Both the position numbers and the translations under genes were made by a program. From Apostichopus japonicus (taxonomy: Eukaryota; Echinodermata; Holothuroidea; Aspidochirotida; Stichopodidae): 64,000 nt of DNA. This document shows positions 12,111 to 36,070 of this stretch, in pieces. Position 1 is the stretch's first letter; each line of letters begins with the position of its first letter. Location of the stretch: assembly GCF_037975245.1 (NCBI RefSeq), contig NC_092577.1:33924898-33988897 (forward strand), written 5' to 3'. Under the pieces are notes generated by a model. That model searched no databases and had not been told where the DNA came from. It was given only the letters and a program-made list of their open reading frames with translations.

Positions 12111-12207
12111 GTAACACATGCTACCTTGTTACGAACACAAAGTAGTCATTACTGATACACGGTTGTGGGACATGAACAGTAGTTACTGTACCAGCTATGA
12201 GTATCGT
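12111..12207 (+). repeat. Direct repeat copy 2 (with 11748-11845)
   Basis: Second copy of the ~97-bp repeat. It ends near AGTAGTTACTGTACCAGC, against AGTAGTTGCTGTACCAAC in copy 1. Confidence 0.75.
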
Positions 12208-13119
12208 CTGGATATTTTATATTACAATGAGCTGTTTTCAAGTTTTTATTTTGCTATAGTCAGCACAGTGTTGTAATATGTTTATTAATGTGTTTGGTTA
12301 TCTAATTCACGACGCTTTGATGTACTCTTTGCTGATTGGTATCTGGATCGTTAACTGGTTAATCTACCGAATGGCTGTATAGATAAACCATAAATGTTAC
12401 AGCAAGTAGAAAACTCGGCAACAGGTGAGTGACGTGTTGCAAGAGGCACGGACACATTATTCAGTTCCTCCGTTACGATTCCCTTGGAATCAATATTACA
12501 TCTTGAATATCATATGATTGTACCTGTTATCGTCAGTATTTTTTAAATTTAATATTATAACATCAAAATTTCTTTGCTCAAAGTTTGTCTTTGCTTTCTG
12601 GCGTCCGAAATTGTTCGTGACCAATAGAGTGATAACAAATGACATGAACGATGACAAAAAATGTCCATTTGGCTTTTTCAATCCACAGTTGGTCCACCAC
12701 GTTATAATAATTCAATACAATAATACGGTTATAAATGGCTCAGGTCGCATTACGCTCCTGGCAAAGATCAAAATTAGGAAAAAATGCTCATGAACGCTAC
12801 AAATTCTAATTGTACCTTTGAGCCCTTATAGCAATGGTATGTCTGCTCTAACAGTATGGTTCAGCTTGTATTCCCTCTTCTGTGTTTTTTTGGGCATCTA
12901 TATTAAGGATACTATTATCAGGTATTTTGTGGATCACTTTTTACAGAACTGTTAAGTAATAACACTTTTTCTTTGGTAGGACCATGTATTATACAAGACC
13001 CTCGCTAATGCTAAATCAAAAGCCTTGAAAGAAGTGATCTTATAAAGTTCAAGAACGGCGGTGGTTGGAGAACTTCCAGATTTTAAATTAAGGATATCGC
13101 CAGTAACCAGCGTGGAATC

Positions 13120-13125
13120 ATGAAG
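13120..13125 (+). CDS. Sulfotransferase exon 1 (two-codon coding part)
   Basis: ATGAAG followed by the donor GTAAGC. The context AATCATGA has A at -3. It supplies the start codon for the signal-anchor exon at 13764, which is open in phase 0 but has no suitable ATG of its own. Confidence 0.65.
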
Positions 13126-15914
13126 GTAAGCTGGACTTGGCTAGTTATTTGAAGCATAAGTTAGTCGTAATTTGTCACTTAAAATACAGAAGGCCATAAG
13201 CCAAGAACTCTGAGTTGGAAGGGCGGGCACAATGTCTGTATCCTGTAACTTGTAACGTATTTGTATAAATGGTGTGGACATAGATCGGATGCAGAGTAGT
13301 CTACACTTGGGGCGACCACTGTGCCATGGCCTGCTCACCGGCTATATTACATTAAAAATCAATGTGGTTTCACTACACTAATCATCTACTTCTAATCTAC
13401 TAACAGCAAGTTAAGCTTAAGATACTCGTGTGTTTAGGAACATTAGAGCTGGGATATCTCCCAAAATTCAAAAAACATATCTCAACTCCTGATTGGAGGA
13501 AGTTGTTCATTACAATTATTTCTGTCACATAAACCAATGATTTTTGGCTTTGTGTCTTCTGTATCAAAGTATATCACACCTAATTCAAGCGAGTTCTAGT
13601 TTCTAAAAAACAGCAATAATATGCCATAAGTCATGACGATCTCATCATCAAACTCTTGCCATATTTGGAGCATTTTTGGTATTTTCTAGGAGTTGTTCAC
13701 CGTAATTTGAATTTCCATTTAAAACGGTTTTAACATTTTCCAGTTTTCTGTCTCTTTCAACAGAAACCCACGGTCTTTATATATGTAATTCTAGTGTGCT
13801 TGATTTCTCTGACAACTCTCTACAAATTTCTTAAAGTGAATGACATAACATTCAAAAAGGATTACGACTTTGGGTAAGCTTGCCGATTATATTAAATAGT
13901 ATATAATGACCATACGTTTCAAAGAATATACATTTAAAACAAACTTACCTTTCCTGGTTTCCAAAAAATTCCGAAATAATGTAAGGCTCATGGGGATTCT
14001 TACTCATGGGTCTGGCCACCTTGTGTAGTTAGTGGTTGAAATATGAAATTGAGAGATGCTAGAAAACTTAAAGGTGCGTTTACCCCAATCAGCATGTTCA
14101 CAATGCATAATTTATATAATCTCTTGGTGTTCGATTTCTAGAAATGTTAGCACGCTTACAAACTTGGGTATTTGTTTGACCTCTTAGAATCTATTTAGAC
14201 AATCAAAGAAGTTGAAATTAATGAAAGCGAATAATAGACAGGAAAAATGCTTGTATAAGTTTTCCTTAGTTTCCTTATTGATCGTCTCAAGGTATATCAA
14301 AATTCAAATTCTGTACAACATTTTTGTTTTCAATTTTACGCTTCATCCAACGATGACATCAGTGATGTTTGGGTTTCTTTCCACACACGGTCAAGGAATT
14401 GTTTCATTGAATGACCAAAAAACATGTAGCAATGCTTCGGAGAAATTTGATTAGCACAAATCATAGATATAACCAAGTCACCCCGAAGATGGAAAGAAAC
14501 ATTCTAGGGAATTGGACTTTACTCATCTGTGCCGTGGTGGAAGTGATAAAAGTGGCGGCCGCGCTTATATTGGCGTACTATTGTACACCATGTAGGCAAT
14601 TTAATCTGGCGTGACGGTAATGTCTAGTTATAATAAAAGAAAATAAGTCTTTGATGTCGACACAAAATTTTGATAAGCTTTTGATAAAGGTGAGTTTTCC
14701 TACAAAAGCCAAGTATATTACTAACATGTCACTAATTGAAAACATATAACGTCATTGAAAACTGGACGACGTCGTGTTTCTTAAATCATTGATTCATTTT
14801 CTCTTCTTACAGATTTTCTCTCAAAGAGAGTGAACTATACAAATGGTTTCATGCACACGAGCAAAGTACTGTTTTGTCAACAACGGATGAGCCATGTCGC
14901 GAAACTGGTAACTTTGTCTTTATAAAGACCCATAAGACAGGTAGCACAACACTCAGATCTATAACATCGCGTTTTGGCTACTTCCGTAATCTTTCGTTTC
15001 TTTTAGGAACAGACACAATCATTGGACATATCTATTCCATCCGCTTCGACTGGAAGAATCTAAAGATTTTGCCACCAATAGGTATAAATCCAGGAGACTA
15101 TGCCAATTACCGAAACTATAACATTTCAGACGTTCATATTCTTTTTGAACCAGATAAAATGGAAAGATTGATGAACCCCGCTCCTGATTTAAAGTACATA
15201 TCGATTGTTCGAGAACCGACGGCGCAATGGCTTTCCAACTTTCAATACTACAAGCGATACCAGGCAATCGGCCTAACTCTTACTACACTCAACAAAACCC
15301 TGTTACCGTTTCTAAAGTCGGACGATGTTCACAAATTAGGCTTCAATAGACAATCAAAGGACCTTGGAATTGGCCCAGATATTCTTTGGTCTAATTCCAC
15401 CAAATTGCTCAAATCAACTCTTGACAAATTAAAACAATTATTATCATTTGTGTTAATCACAGAATATTTCGACGAGTCTTTAGTAATACTAAAACAAATC
15501 TTCTGTTGGAGTTTCGATGACATTTTATACGTTAAGAAACGAGCTCAGCCTACACCTCTAGTGGTTAATATTGAAACCAGGAATGAAATTCAGAAACATA
15601 ACTGGCTCGATGCAATAATTTATGAGTATTATTTGGAGGAATTCTGGAAGAAGGTTAAAGACTACGGACCAACGTTTGAGAAGGATTTACGTCACTTTCG
15701 AGCACTTTTGAAGGAATCGTCGGATAATTGTGTAGAGAAAAGCTTGGTGGAACTTTCCAATGATAAGCATGTTTATATACAACATTACTCGACACGAAAC
15801 AGTAGTTTGTTTTGCTGGGCTTTGGTTAACACGAAGTTTCACATGGATATGAAAATGATACAAAGGCAGGGTCGCAAGTCGGATAAGAGATGGGCAGGAC
15901 TGGCTATTCATTGA
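13120..15914 (+). CDS. Galactose 3-O-sulfotransferase-like enzyme (three exons)
   Basis: Join of 13120-13125, 13764-13873 and 14813-15914, 405 aa, close to the size of animal Gal3ST enzymes. Exon 1 holds only ATG AAG before GTAAGC. Exon 2 starts in phase 0 after TTTCAACAG and encodes a signal anchor at residues ~6-22 (VFIYVILVCLISL...). Exon 3 starts in phase 2 after CTTCTTACAG. The product fits a type II Golgi enzyme moving sulfate from PAPS to the 3-OH of galactose on glycolipids or glycans. Visible signatures are the 5'-phosphosulfate loop FIKTHKTGSTTL (K77-T85), GHIYSIRFDW, and the 3'-phosphate site SIVREPTAQWLSNFQYY (R172, S180). Whether the acceptor is galactosylceramide or a glycoprotein cannot be read from sequence. 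The long open frame of exon 3 begins upstream of any ATG, which is why the two short 5' exons are needed. Two decayed copies of the last ~100 coding bases follow the stop. Confidence 0.9.
13764..13873 (+). CDS. Sulfotransferase exon 2 (signal anchor)
   Basis: 110 nt between a good acceptor (CTCTTTCAACAG) and donor (GTAAGC). It encodes a hydrophobic segment followed by basic stem residues (KFLKVNDITFKKDYDFG), as expected for a type II Golgi protein. Confidence 0.8.
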
Positions 15915-16335
15915 ATAGTTTTGACATAGTCTATCATAGTTGTGGGACATGGCTAGCCGGCATAAAACAGCGATGTCTTTTCCTGGGCCTCGGTTTACAC
16001 GAAATTTCGTATGGAAATGATACAAAAGCAAGGTCACAAGTCAGATAAGAGATATGGAAAGGACTGTGTATGTAACATTTCTGACATGTTCTGTCATAGT
16101 TGTGGGCCCATGGGCTAGTAAATATGTATGTATGTTTTTTGCATTGCCTTGAGAAAACTATACACAGCGTAAAACAGCAACGGCTTCTGTTTAACACGAC
16201 GTTTCGTAAGGATAGGAAAATGATACTTAGTCAACTTGGCAGCAAATCGGATAGCAAGAGCTAGGCAGTGTTTTGTATTCACTCTTTCTTACATGTACCT
16301 ATATATTGTAATGGGTCATAATGGGCTGGTAGTTA
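15794..16335 (+). repeat. Threefold tandem repeat of the sulfotransferase 3' end
   Basis: Three diverged units start at about 15794 (coding, includes the stop), 15961 and 16168. Landmarks recur in order: AAACAG..., TTAACACGAAGTTTC / TTACACGAAATTTC / TTAACACGACGTTTC, AAAATGATAC, AAGTCGGATAAGAGA / AAGTCAGATAAGAGA / AAATCGGATAGCAAGAG, and in two units CATAGTTGTGGG. Units 2 and 3 lie in the 3' UTR and have lost the reading frame. Confidence 0.8.
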
Positions 16336-18018
16336 ATGTTATCAATATTTGTACACTCTAACTTTGGCTTGATCTTCCATTACTTTCTTTAATTATCTCA
16401 TATATCATGCAGTCTCGATCTCAATCTGCCTCTCGTTACTTATGAACTCCTCCGGGTTCATAAAGTTTTTCATAATTTCTGTCTAACACCATTCAAAGCT
16501 CTGTGCAGTCAAGATGTTATTCATAAATTAAAAAGTATTACGAAAAGAGGACACATTTCATCTGTGCATATTTAAGAAGAGAGAATGGTGTTCTGAATTG
16601 ATAAGATATAGCACGATCTGTCGATCTTCACTTACATTCTAAATTACTTTCAAATGATTAATGATATGCGTCTGTACTTCGTCACTATTAAACAGGTCAC
16701 AGACGTACTACGTACGTCACCTTGGGTACACTGTTATAAAGTTAGCAAAATGATAATTGTAATTTTCCTTTATAAGGCCATCATTTACATTATAATATAC
16801 CATACCATATCATACCGTACCATGCCAAGCCATGTAATACCATGTCATGCCATGCCATACTAAAGAGCTTACTTCAGGTGCCCCCTCCCCACCCCTCAAC
16901 ATGAACTTTCATAATACTTATATATGAACGAATTCAAACCTGCTCTCGCTTGTATTATACCGTTTTAGTCTGCAGGCGAATACAGTCGGTCATGCCCTGT
17001 TTATTTTGATAAAAAAGGCAGTCTACTAAGTTTTTTATGTTAACGCTTTACTGTTAGCTGTTTAATCATTTTATGCGTGACTTGGTCCGTCTATTGAGAT
17101 GATGTGAGTCTCACATAAGCCTATATTATTCTAAGTTGAGCTACATCATACTATCAAGCGTGACTAATGATCCTGCGTGTTTCCATGGACACGAAGGTTT
17201 CAAACGCAATTAAGAAACATCAAAGTTGTTCTACATGTCACAAGTTACGATCGTTAGTGATGGTTATGATAAGCAATAAACTACAAACACCATGATGATC
17301 TTTATTGAATACTAGGTGCATAAAGCTATATAGGCGGAGCATTTATTAGGAGATCAAAACATGGATTGGAACGAGTAATTATTTAGGTTGGCATTCTGTC
17401 GGCAGACAATAAGGCACTTATATGGACGAGGCAAAAAGTCTACAATGTTATTTGCGACCCTTCTCAATATATTGTCTATTACTGTAGATATGGTTATTGA
17501 ATTAAAGTATTTTCCCCAATAAACCTTGAATTCACACCTTACTCCATGTGGTAGATAACAGTATATGTTCCGTGGTATCATCATCGCAGGTGTCTATGAA
17601 AATTCCTCTTTAAAATGTTCTTTTAACAACATTTCTTATTACAATTACATCGTTTTTGCTGGCGAACAAAAATATGGCAAATTTTACCTCGTCATGCATG
17701 ACCTCGTCATGCATGATACCTTCACTGTGCAAAAATAAATAAATTACAAAATTAAAAATAAATTAAAAATAAATAAATAAATAATGTTTGGGTTTTAAGG
17801 CTATCATGACAGCGATGCATGTAAGGTGTGCTCAATGAAGATGAACAATCAAGGCACTTCTGTTGCCTTCGACTGCAGACCTGATGCGATTCTAAACCCA
17901 TGCCTCTCCCATGAATATTAAGGGTAATTGATAAAATAATTTTCTACCAATATGTCTGTGGTGTGTTAAACTGTGGGACTACTGGGTACATGACCTGATT
18001 GGCCCCCAATTCCTTACC
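16336..18018. other. Intergenic, no gene recognised
   Basis: AT-rich. It holds a degenerate CATACC/CATGCC minisatellite (16793-16860), a doubled CCTCGTCATGCATGA motif (~17687-17716) and an AAAT-rich stretch (17737-17783). No coding or RNA gene signal seen. Confidence 0.5.
16793..16860 (+). repeat. Degenerate pentanucleotide minisatellite
   Basis: Runs of CATAC/CATGC/CATAT units (ATACCATACCATATCATACC and similar) over ~68 bp. The 69-aa ORF across it is an artefact of the repeat. Confidence 0.8.
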
Positions 18019-18026
18019 TTTAGTTA

Positions 18027-18398
18027 CAGTGGCGTAGGAAGGTCCTTTTGAGTGGGGGAGGGGGCTGAAGACTGATGGCCCGCCTGGGGGAGGGGTCTAA
18101 GGGGAGGGGGTGTCCCCCTCCCCTCTGGATTTTTTTTGCATTTCCAGGTGGCCTCAGATGCAATTTGGTGCAATATAGCACACTTCAACACCCACTCCAT
18201 TTTGTAAAGAATTTTGCATTTTCACCTGGCCTTAGATGCAATTTGGTGCTTCAAATGAGATTTTTTCTCATTTGGAAATGAAAAAGGGGTTTTCCGACTT
18301 GCGGAGCGGGGGGGGGGGGGCGGAACGATACTTCCGCCCCCCCATATTTTTCACTGGGGGGCTGGCGCCCCCCCCAGCCCCCGGTTCCTACGCCCTTG
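18027..18398. mobile_element. hAT-like MITE, copy 1
   Basis: 372 bp starting CAGTGGCGTAGGAAGG and ending CCGGTTCCTACGCCCTTG, imperfect terminal inverted repeats. It is flanked by perfect 8-bp duplications TTTAGTTA (18019-18026 and 18399-18406). The interior has G-rich and C-rich tracts. A near-identical copy with its own target duplication lies at 43011-43381. No coding capacity. Confidence 0.92.
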
Positions 18399-18406
18399 TT
18401 TAGTTA

Positions 18407-20996
18407 GTATATTTGCATATGTGTGTTAATATATGCTGTCGATGAACTATATCTTGCTTCTCTGTATGAATGTCATGCTATGCCAATATTCTACGTCCGT
18501 TGAACTTTCAGAAGATGTCTTATATTATTTCAATACTTCATGGCGTATCAGGAGACTAGACCTATGAAGTACATGAAGCTATACGACAGCACGATTGCCA
18601 TAACTACCATAACTACAAAGTGCAGTCTGTAACTCTGTTCAGTCACCAAAGGGTCTTTCTTTCTTTCTTTCTTGCTCCAGTGTTCAAACGAGGCGTCCTC
18701 CCTTGAAGACATTCAAGATCTCCACCCCCCCCCCTCTGCACACCTGACCTTGAATTATTTCATTCAACAAATTCTGGGGGGAGGGAGGGGGAGGGGGGGA
18801 GGTTTGCTGTCAGACTTCACAGATGAAAGTAAACGTGTTACGAAAATTGGGTCCTCTTAGTCAATCTTAGACCACTTTAGGACTCCCAGGTGCAGCATAC
18901 GAAAATTGTTTACTACTGGGTAAAGAAGTTTGTTTAAAAGTGACGAAAACGTCAGGCTCTCATAGCGAAAAAAAGGCCATGGTCATGATACGGAAATATT
19001 GAAGGGTTTCCATGAATTGCCAACTTGACAGCTATCCAGTGATGGTTAGGGATTAGCTAGTGAGATCTTCTACTTTGACGATTTGGTGTGTAAGTCAATC
19101 GAGTATAGTTATATGGAGTATGCTATTTTATAAGGTTTAATTACTCGGTGTATACATAAAGGAACGTGCATTTGACATAAAAGAGTTATTTGTTCATTGA
19201 TAAAGAAAAACATGATATTTTTGGGCCGTGACAAACAATGATTATTTCTGATTACCAAACTCCAAAACCAACAAAGTTGACTGGCTTTAACGTTCCCTCA
19301 CCCCAGGGAATAATTGCATTAGGCGGTATGTGTTGTCATCAGGGCAGAATCATTAACAACTTAATTAGTAGAACAAAGTCCCTTTTCAGTGCAATATATT
19401 GTGATGCTAGATGTGTAACCAAATATCATAAAATTTCATAAAGAAATCACATGATATGAGAATGTGGTTTTTGACTTAAACATGCAAACCCGTTCTGCCA
19501 TTTAATATCAGTTTGTACGGGGCAATGGCCAAACTTGTTTCAATACGAGATCTCGCGAACCGAGTTAATCCGCGCGAAAAGCTCGCGGAACAATTAAGGC
19601 AACGTGAGTTCGCGAGAGCTCTCAAGACGTTTATCTGGAAGCAATACCTCCCCCCTCCAACCCCCACCCCTCCCTATTCAAGCTTACAAGAGCCGCTCGC
19701 GAAGGGTCGACTGCCTTCGTACACATCGCTACATCAGACAAAAATTACACAAATCAAATTTGTCAGTTCATTTTCATTTTGTGTATTTGTTCAACTGCGG
19801 CTTAAAAACTACGTATGGCAATAAAACGTACACGTGCGATGGGTCTAATTCCCGTTTGGCGGGTGCGATCGCGGTTTTACTGGGGTTTCCAAAGCTCAAA
19901 TGCATGGTCAATGAACTTCGTAGTGGTCTTCTAGTATATAGTGCGAAATACGCTGAATTCATACATGGCTAAACTTAATTTACAATGTACACTCGACACA
20001 TTTGATAGAATCTCATCAAGTTGCCAAACATGGGCATTTTGAAAGTCAAATGTAGAATCCCGTCACTTTCAGGCAATGAAAACAATGATAAGTTTTTAAA
20101 CAATCACGTAAAGCTTGTATGTAGGCCCCAGTCTGTATGAAATGTCGTGAAACTGATACATTTACTCATAAATCAGGTAAGTGAATAAGAATAGAATTAG
20201 AAACACGCAGAAATAGTACGATGAGATAGAACGCGTTCACAAATGGTTTTGAAATACACCTGTAAGACCAACAACAACATGTTTGTGGAATAAAAAGCAA
20301 TTTTATTATATTTTACTTTCACAGGCAGTGCAAACTTTGCTGACACATGGCAAGCCATATAAACGTATGCTAGGAGCCTGAATCTTTGCAGGATAACTAG
20401 GAGTTGAGCAATTTATTGAATGAGTGTTTTTTATTTATAACGTGTGAAATACCAGTAAAGATATACGTTTAGTACCTACATTCTCTGACATGACAACAAA
20501 AGGTATGCAGAAGGCAAAAACATCATTGAAAAATAAGAAGAAAACGCTGCTGAATGTCAAGCGAAATGAAGAACATGTATAGGCCTATATAGACGAAGGC
20601 ATAAACCCAAGTCTTATATATTATAACTATAATATACATTATAACTATTGTAAAATTAATTGACACTGTATCAATGAAAGATTTGGAAAGCCCTTGTGCA
20701 TAATTTTGAACTTAAAAACTTAAACAATCGCTCAACGAACAAAACAAAGCCATCTCGCAATGAAAAAAATATATATGGGTGCATGTGAATTTAGAAGTAG
20801 TTTGCGTTGAGTAACATAATAATGGAAATAAATAAAAATGCGACTTTGAGCATATGTTCCATTTTTTTTACCTTATTATACTTCTTATTATGAAAATTTG
20901 ATATTTCATTGGAAATCTGATATCAAGTGCGTCAGAAATTATGAAATTTCAGTACACAATATAGACCTCCGTCCTTTGAATGCGTCGTCAATCAGA
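18407..20996. other. Intergenic, no gene recognised
   Basis: A locally CpG-rich patch at 19540-19700 contains an inverted repeat (GAGATCTCGCGAAC at 19547-19560 against GTTCGCGAGAGCTC at 19608-19621). Several overlapping small ORFs cross the patch but none has family features or splice support. The right end is the 3' flank of the SLCO gene. Confidence 0.5.
18657..18672 (+). repeat. (TTCT)n microsatellite
   Basis: Four TTCT units. Confidence 0.7.
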
Positions 20997-32438
<11,442 letters not shown>

Positions 32439-32748
32439 TCTTAAACAGCTTGAATATTTCACTTGACTAGGGAAATGAAAGATATAAAGCCTTGAGAAAG
32501 AGAGAGACCCGGCGAAATTCGGAAGCATACAATCAGAAACGTTCACTTTGGTTTCGACAATATCTGCAAACAGTGTTTTAGAATGAACGGTAGGGTCATT
32601 TTAGGCCGCAGTGTCCGATCGGACGATGACAATAGAGTATAGTATTAGTACATTAGTGTCGGGAGTACAACTGGACCATACAAACCTATTATTCTATCAG
32701 TACCGGTGATGCACTGATGGTCATTCCTTTGTGGTTTCATATGGCAAG

Positions 32749-33434
32749 CCATATGGGACAAACGCCGCATATTATATAACCTCGTATTAATACGTATATA
32801 TATATACGCGTATTAATTGGAAGATATACGCGTATTAAATCAGACAATAACTGGCATGTCTTATAACTTCCACCCATGCACATTGTAGCCCCGCCAGTGC
32901 AACAAATGAGAGATTTTCAAAGTTAGTCTCTATATACGTACACTCAGGCCAAATGTACTCGGTCTAGACAACAGCATGATTTAATACATGTATATATTCG
33001 AATTAATACATGTATGTATTCGAATTATTACGCGTGTATATATTCGAGTTAATACGTGTTTATATGTGAATTAATCCTCATATATGTATTCGAATTAATC
33101 CTCATATATATTCGAATTAATCCTCATATGTTTACGAATTAATACGTAATTATATTCGAAGTAATACGCGGATATATTGCCTAATAATATATACGCGTAT
33201 ATGACTTTCTAATTTGAAAAGATCCCAAATTTGAGTTAAAATATTGAATTGGAAGCCACCCGACGTGTAAGTTGTAACCCATAAGCCCTTGCGGGTTTCT
33301 CCTACATTGGTGGTTGCTAAAGCGTCATTAAAAATAACTGCTGACCATTATTATTATTAATATTATTCGAATTAATACACGTATATATTCAAATGAAATA
33401 CGCGGATATATTATGCGGTGTTTGCCCCACATGG
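32749..33434. mobile_element. AT-rich TIR element with internal TTCGAATTAATACG repeats
   Basis: The left end CCATATGGGACAAACGCCGC (32749 on) is matched in reverse complement by the right end GCGGTGTTTGCCCCACATGG (to 33434), and the complementarity runs on into ATATTATA. The interior (mainly 32976-33190, with outliers near both ends) is a degenerate tandem array of ~25-bp units built on TTCGAATTAATACGYGTATA. There is no ORF and I did not find a clear target duplication. It sits just upstream of SLCO. Confidence 0.7.
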
Positions 33435-34777
33435 TAAAACAGTATAAACAGTATAAACAGCCTAGTTTACCTTTCTTTTCCACAAAGCTGTTTTCCCGTA
33501 TCTATTTGCTGTACTGCCCAGAGAACGCCCGCGGCAACGCTTTCGATTCATACTATCGGACAGATCCTCGGGCATGTAAAATACAATGAGCAAGCACATT
33601 TTTGATGGGCAGAAACGGACTCTGAGGCATGTACAGTTTGCACGCGAGAAAAACGGAGTATTTCAAACGACTTGGCCAAGACTATACACCTGCAAGCGAT
33701 CCTATAGAGATTGCCATAAGAATGCCTTCAAGGGCTTCCTCATACTTATAGTAACAATCTGAGATGTACTTGGGAAGACCTTAATGTACTTGAGGAAATA
33801 TGAGTAGATCTTGATGTTAATTGAATTGTTGTTTGGGTGAATAGACTATTTTATCGCTTGTCTAAGGATGTAAGAAGTGTTGAATATTCATGACAATAAC
33901 GGGCACGGATAGATGCCATTGGTTGTTAGCGGAATGCTGCATAGACTGAATGACATGAATAAATGACAAAACACACATATAGTAGTGAAGTTCCTGGAGT
34001 TTATTTTCAAATAAATGTTACATAAAGTAAATTCATGAAGTATACAGGTGCGGATAAATTATATACAAATATACATTACCGGTATTCACTACAGCTTTAC
34101 CCTAATTCTAAGGGCATGATAACACCATCCTCCGACGCTTTCCGTTTTACTTATAGATACGACTATAAAGCAGTCTTTTATGAACCTAGGTCTACGTTTG
34201 ACAACGCTCCATGCATTCTAAAACCGCTATTAATTACCTGCCCCGAGCATTTTCTTGAATAACGTCCAACCACATATCCTTCGTGATGGTAGCCGAATCC
34301 CCCTCCCCACCCCCCCCCCCTCTTTGTAACTGCATTTTTCTTTATCTGAGTCAAGGCAGTAATATCATTGACTGTTCAAGAAAACGATACCATCTCCTTG
34401 CCACTCCAGTTTGAATAAACCCGGGCGGCGTGAGTCTATCGAAGGCCTGCTACTTTGGATTCAGGAGCATCGGAGCGGGGAAACAAGTAATGTTTTTTTC
34501 CGCTTAAACAAGGAACGCATTTCTGGCTTTAATAACATCTGCCAACGATGCTCCAGAAATAGCTAAATAAGCGGGAATCGGTATCCATCTCACAGTACTA
34601 CTCAGAGTTAACTGGGTCTATAGATTTGGGCATAAAAATCATGATGCTCCTCAAGCGATACATTTCTGATTTAAGGATTATGGGTAGCCAGATATTCATG
34701 AGGCCCATTGCCATTGTACACGGGTATCTCAATGTGTTTCTCTTTGCTGGGGACTCTGTTTTACCGTAAGCGTATTG

Positions 34778-34844
<67 letters not shown>

Positions 34845-36070
34845 CTAATATTAATCTATGTAATTTAATATAAATAAACGTTATTTACAGCATCATCCAG
34901 TTATACGTATTTTATAGGCCTATAACCTCTTGTTTACAAACAATGCCAGAACGATGTTATTGACCTTACTGCCAATTTGGGTGTACGCTGTATCTATTTG
35001 TTCAAGTGTTGCCATATGTATATATTTATATATATGGTCTTTAATTGTTAGACTTTAGTCTCTTGAGTTTAACAGTATAGCCTAAGTACCAAATGCAATC
35101 CACTTCTCAGGGAACAATACATTGTAAGGTGGGGTGAGTGGATATACACATATGCGGGTCGACATAATAATATTTTGGAGCCTAAAGAGTCATTTCAGGT
35201 TTAATTAATGGAAAATATGTTTGGCATCTACCGTGGTGTTAGTTACTTACACACTTACCCCCTTGGGTTTACTTCCAGAGGGTAATATAAATCAAATATT
35301 ATTATTTTTTATTATTATTAATAGTTTTAGCCTTGATTAAATTAGCAATATTCATGTACGAGAAAAAAATGAATCATGCCTCACTCAGCTATGATATATA
35401 ACGAATAAAAATTTAGATAAAAGTTATATCATTCAAGTTCACTTAAGTTTTAAGTCAGTTTTAAGTAGGTTTCAAGTAAGTTTTTACGTAAGTTTCAATC
35501 TTCGACTAAACAAAGACCACACGTATATATAATCAGTAATTGAACATTTGAGGAGTATATTCTTATTAAAAGTCAGTCCTTTTTTCACTCTATGAAAACT
35601 GAATTTCTTCACTCCATGAATTAATGCATAATTATTATCTAACAGTGATATAAGCCTACCTTTACTGATAACTTAAACTAATTCTATTTTAGCATGATAA
35701 CTGAGCAATTTTACATGAAAATATACAGTACTTATGCCAAACCAATGTATACCAGACCCCCAAAAAATGAATTTTGTTTTGTACCGAAAAGTACTTTTGT
35801 TTTAACCTTCCATAGTTAATTCTCTATCAAACATATACAGCGACAAGATGCAGAATCAACCCATCTCATATGAGAAGCTTAATTGCAATAGCTGCTGCCC
35901 AAATTTGCCCAAATTGAGCCCCTGGACTGCTGACTGACAAAATATGCAGAGTCAACTTGTGCTTTCATGGATCACATCAAATACAATGAACCGACAACTG
36001 GGTCAACCACTCTGGGATGATAATAACTTTAGAAACAAACAGACTAAAAGCTAACATTAGGTACATAAAA
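33435..36070. other. Intergenic, no gene recognised
   Basis: Contains the (TA)n tract at 34781-34841 and ordinary AT-rich sequence. A GTAAAC donor-like site on the minus strand near 33470 could belong to a 5' non-coding SLCO exon, but nothing confirms it. Confidence 0.4.
34781..34841 (+). repeat. (TA)n microsatellite
   Basis: About 30 TA units. Confidence 0.95.

Larger units (their letters stand above)
10985..13119. other. Intergenic between divergent genes
   Basis: Spacer between the minus-strand membrane gene and the plus-strand sulfotransferase gene, so both promoters probably lie here. No TATA box or CpG-rich block stands out. A ~97-bp direct repeat (11748-11845 and 12111-12207) is the only clear structure. 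Small ORFs in this interval show no family features. Confidence 0.5.

Noticed and set aside
14874-15914. Sulfotransferase starting at 14874 as a single-exon gene
   Set aside because: The codon there is TTG. The frame continues upstream to a splice acceptor at 14811-14812, and phase-compatible 5' exons supply an ATG and the expected signal anchor.
19476-19972. Overlapping ORFs of 62-122 codons on both strands
   Set aside because: They cross a CpG-rich inverted repeat, have no recognisable domains and no splice-site support; open frames on both strands reflect base composition.
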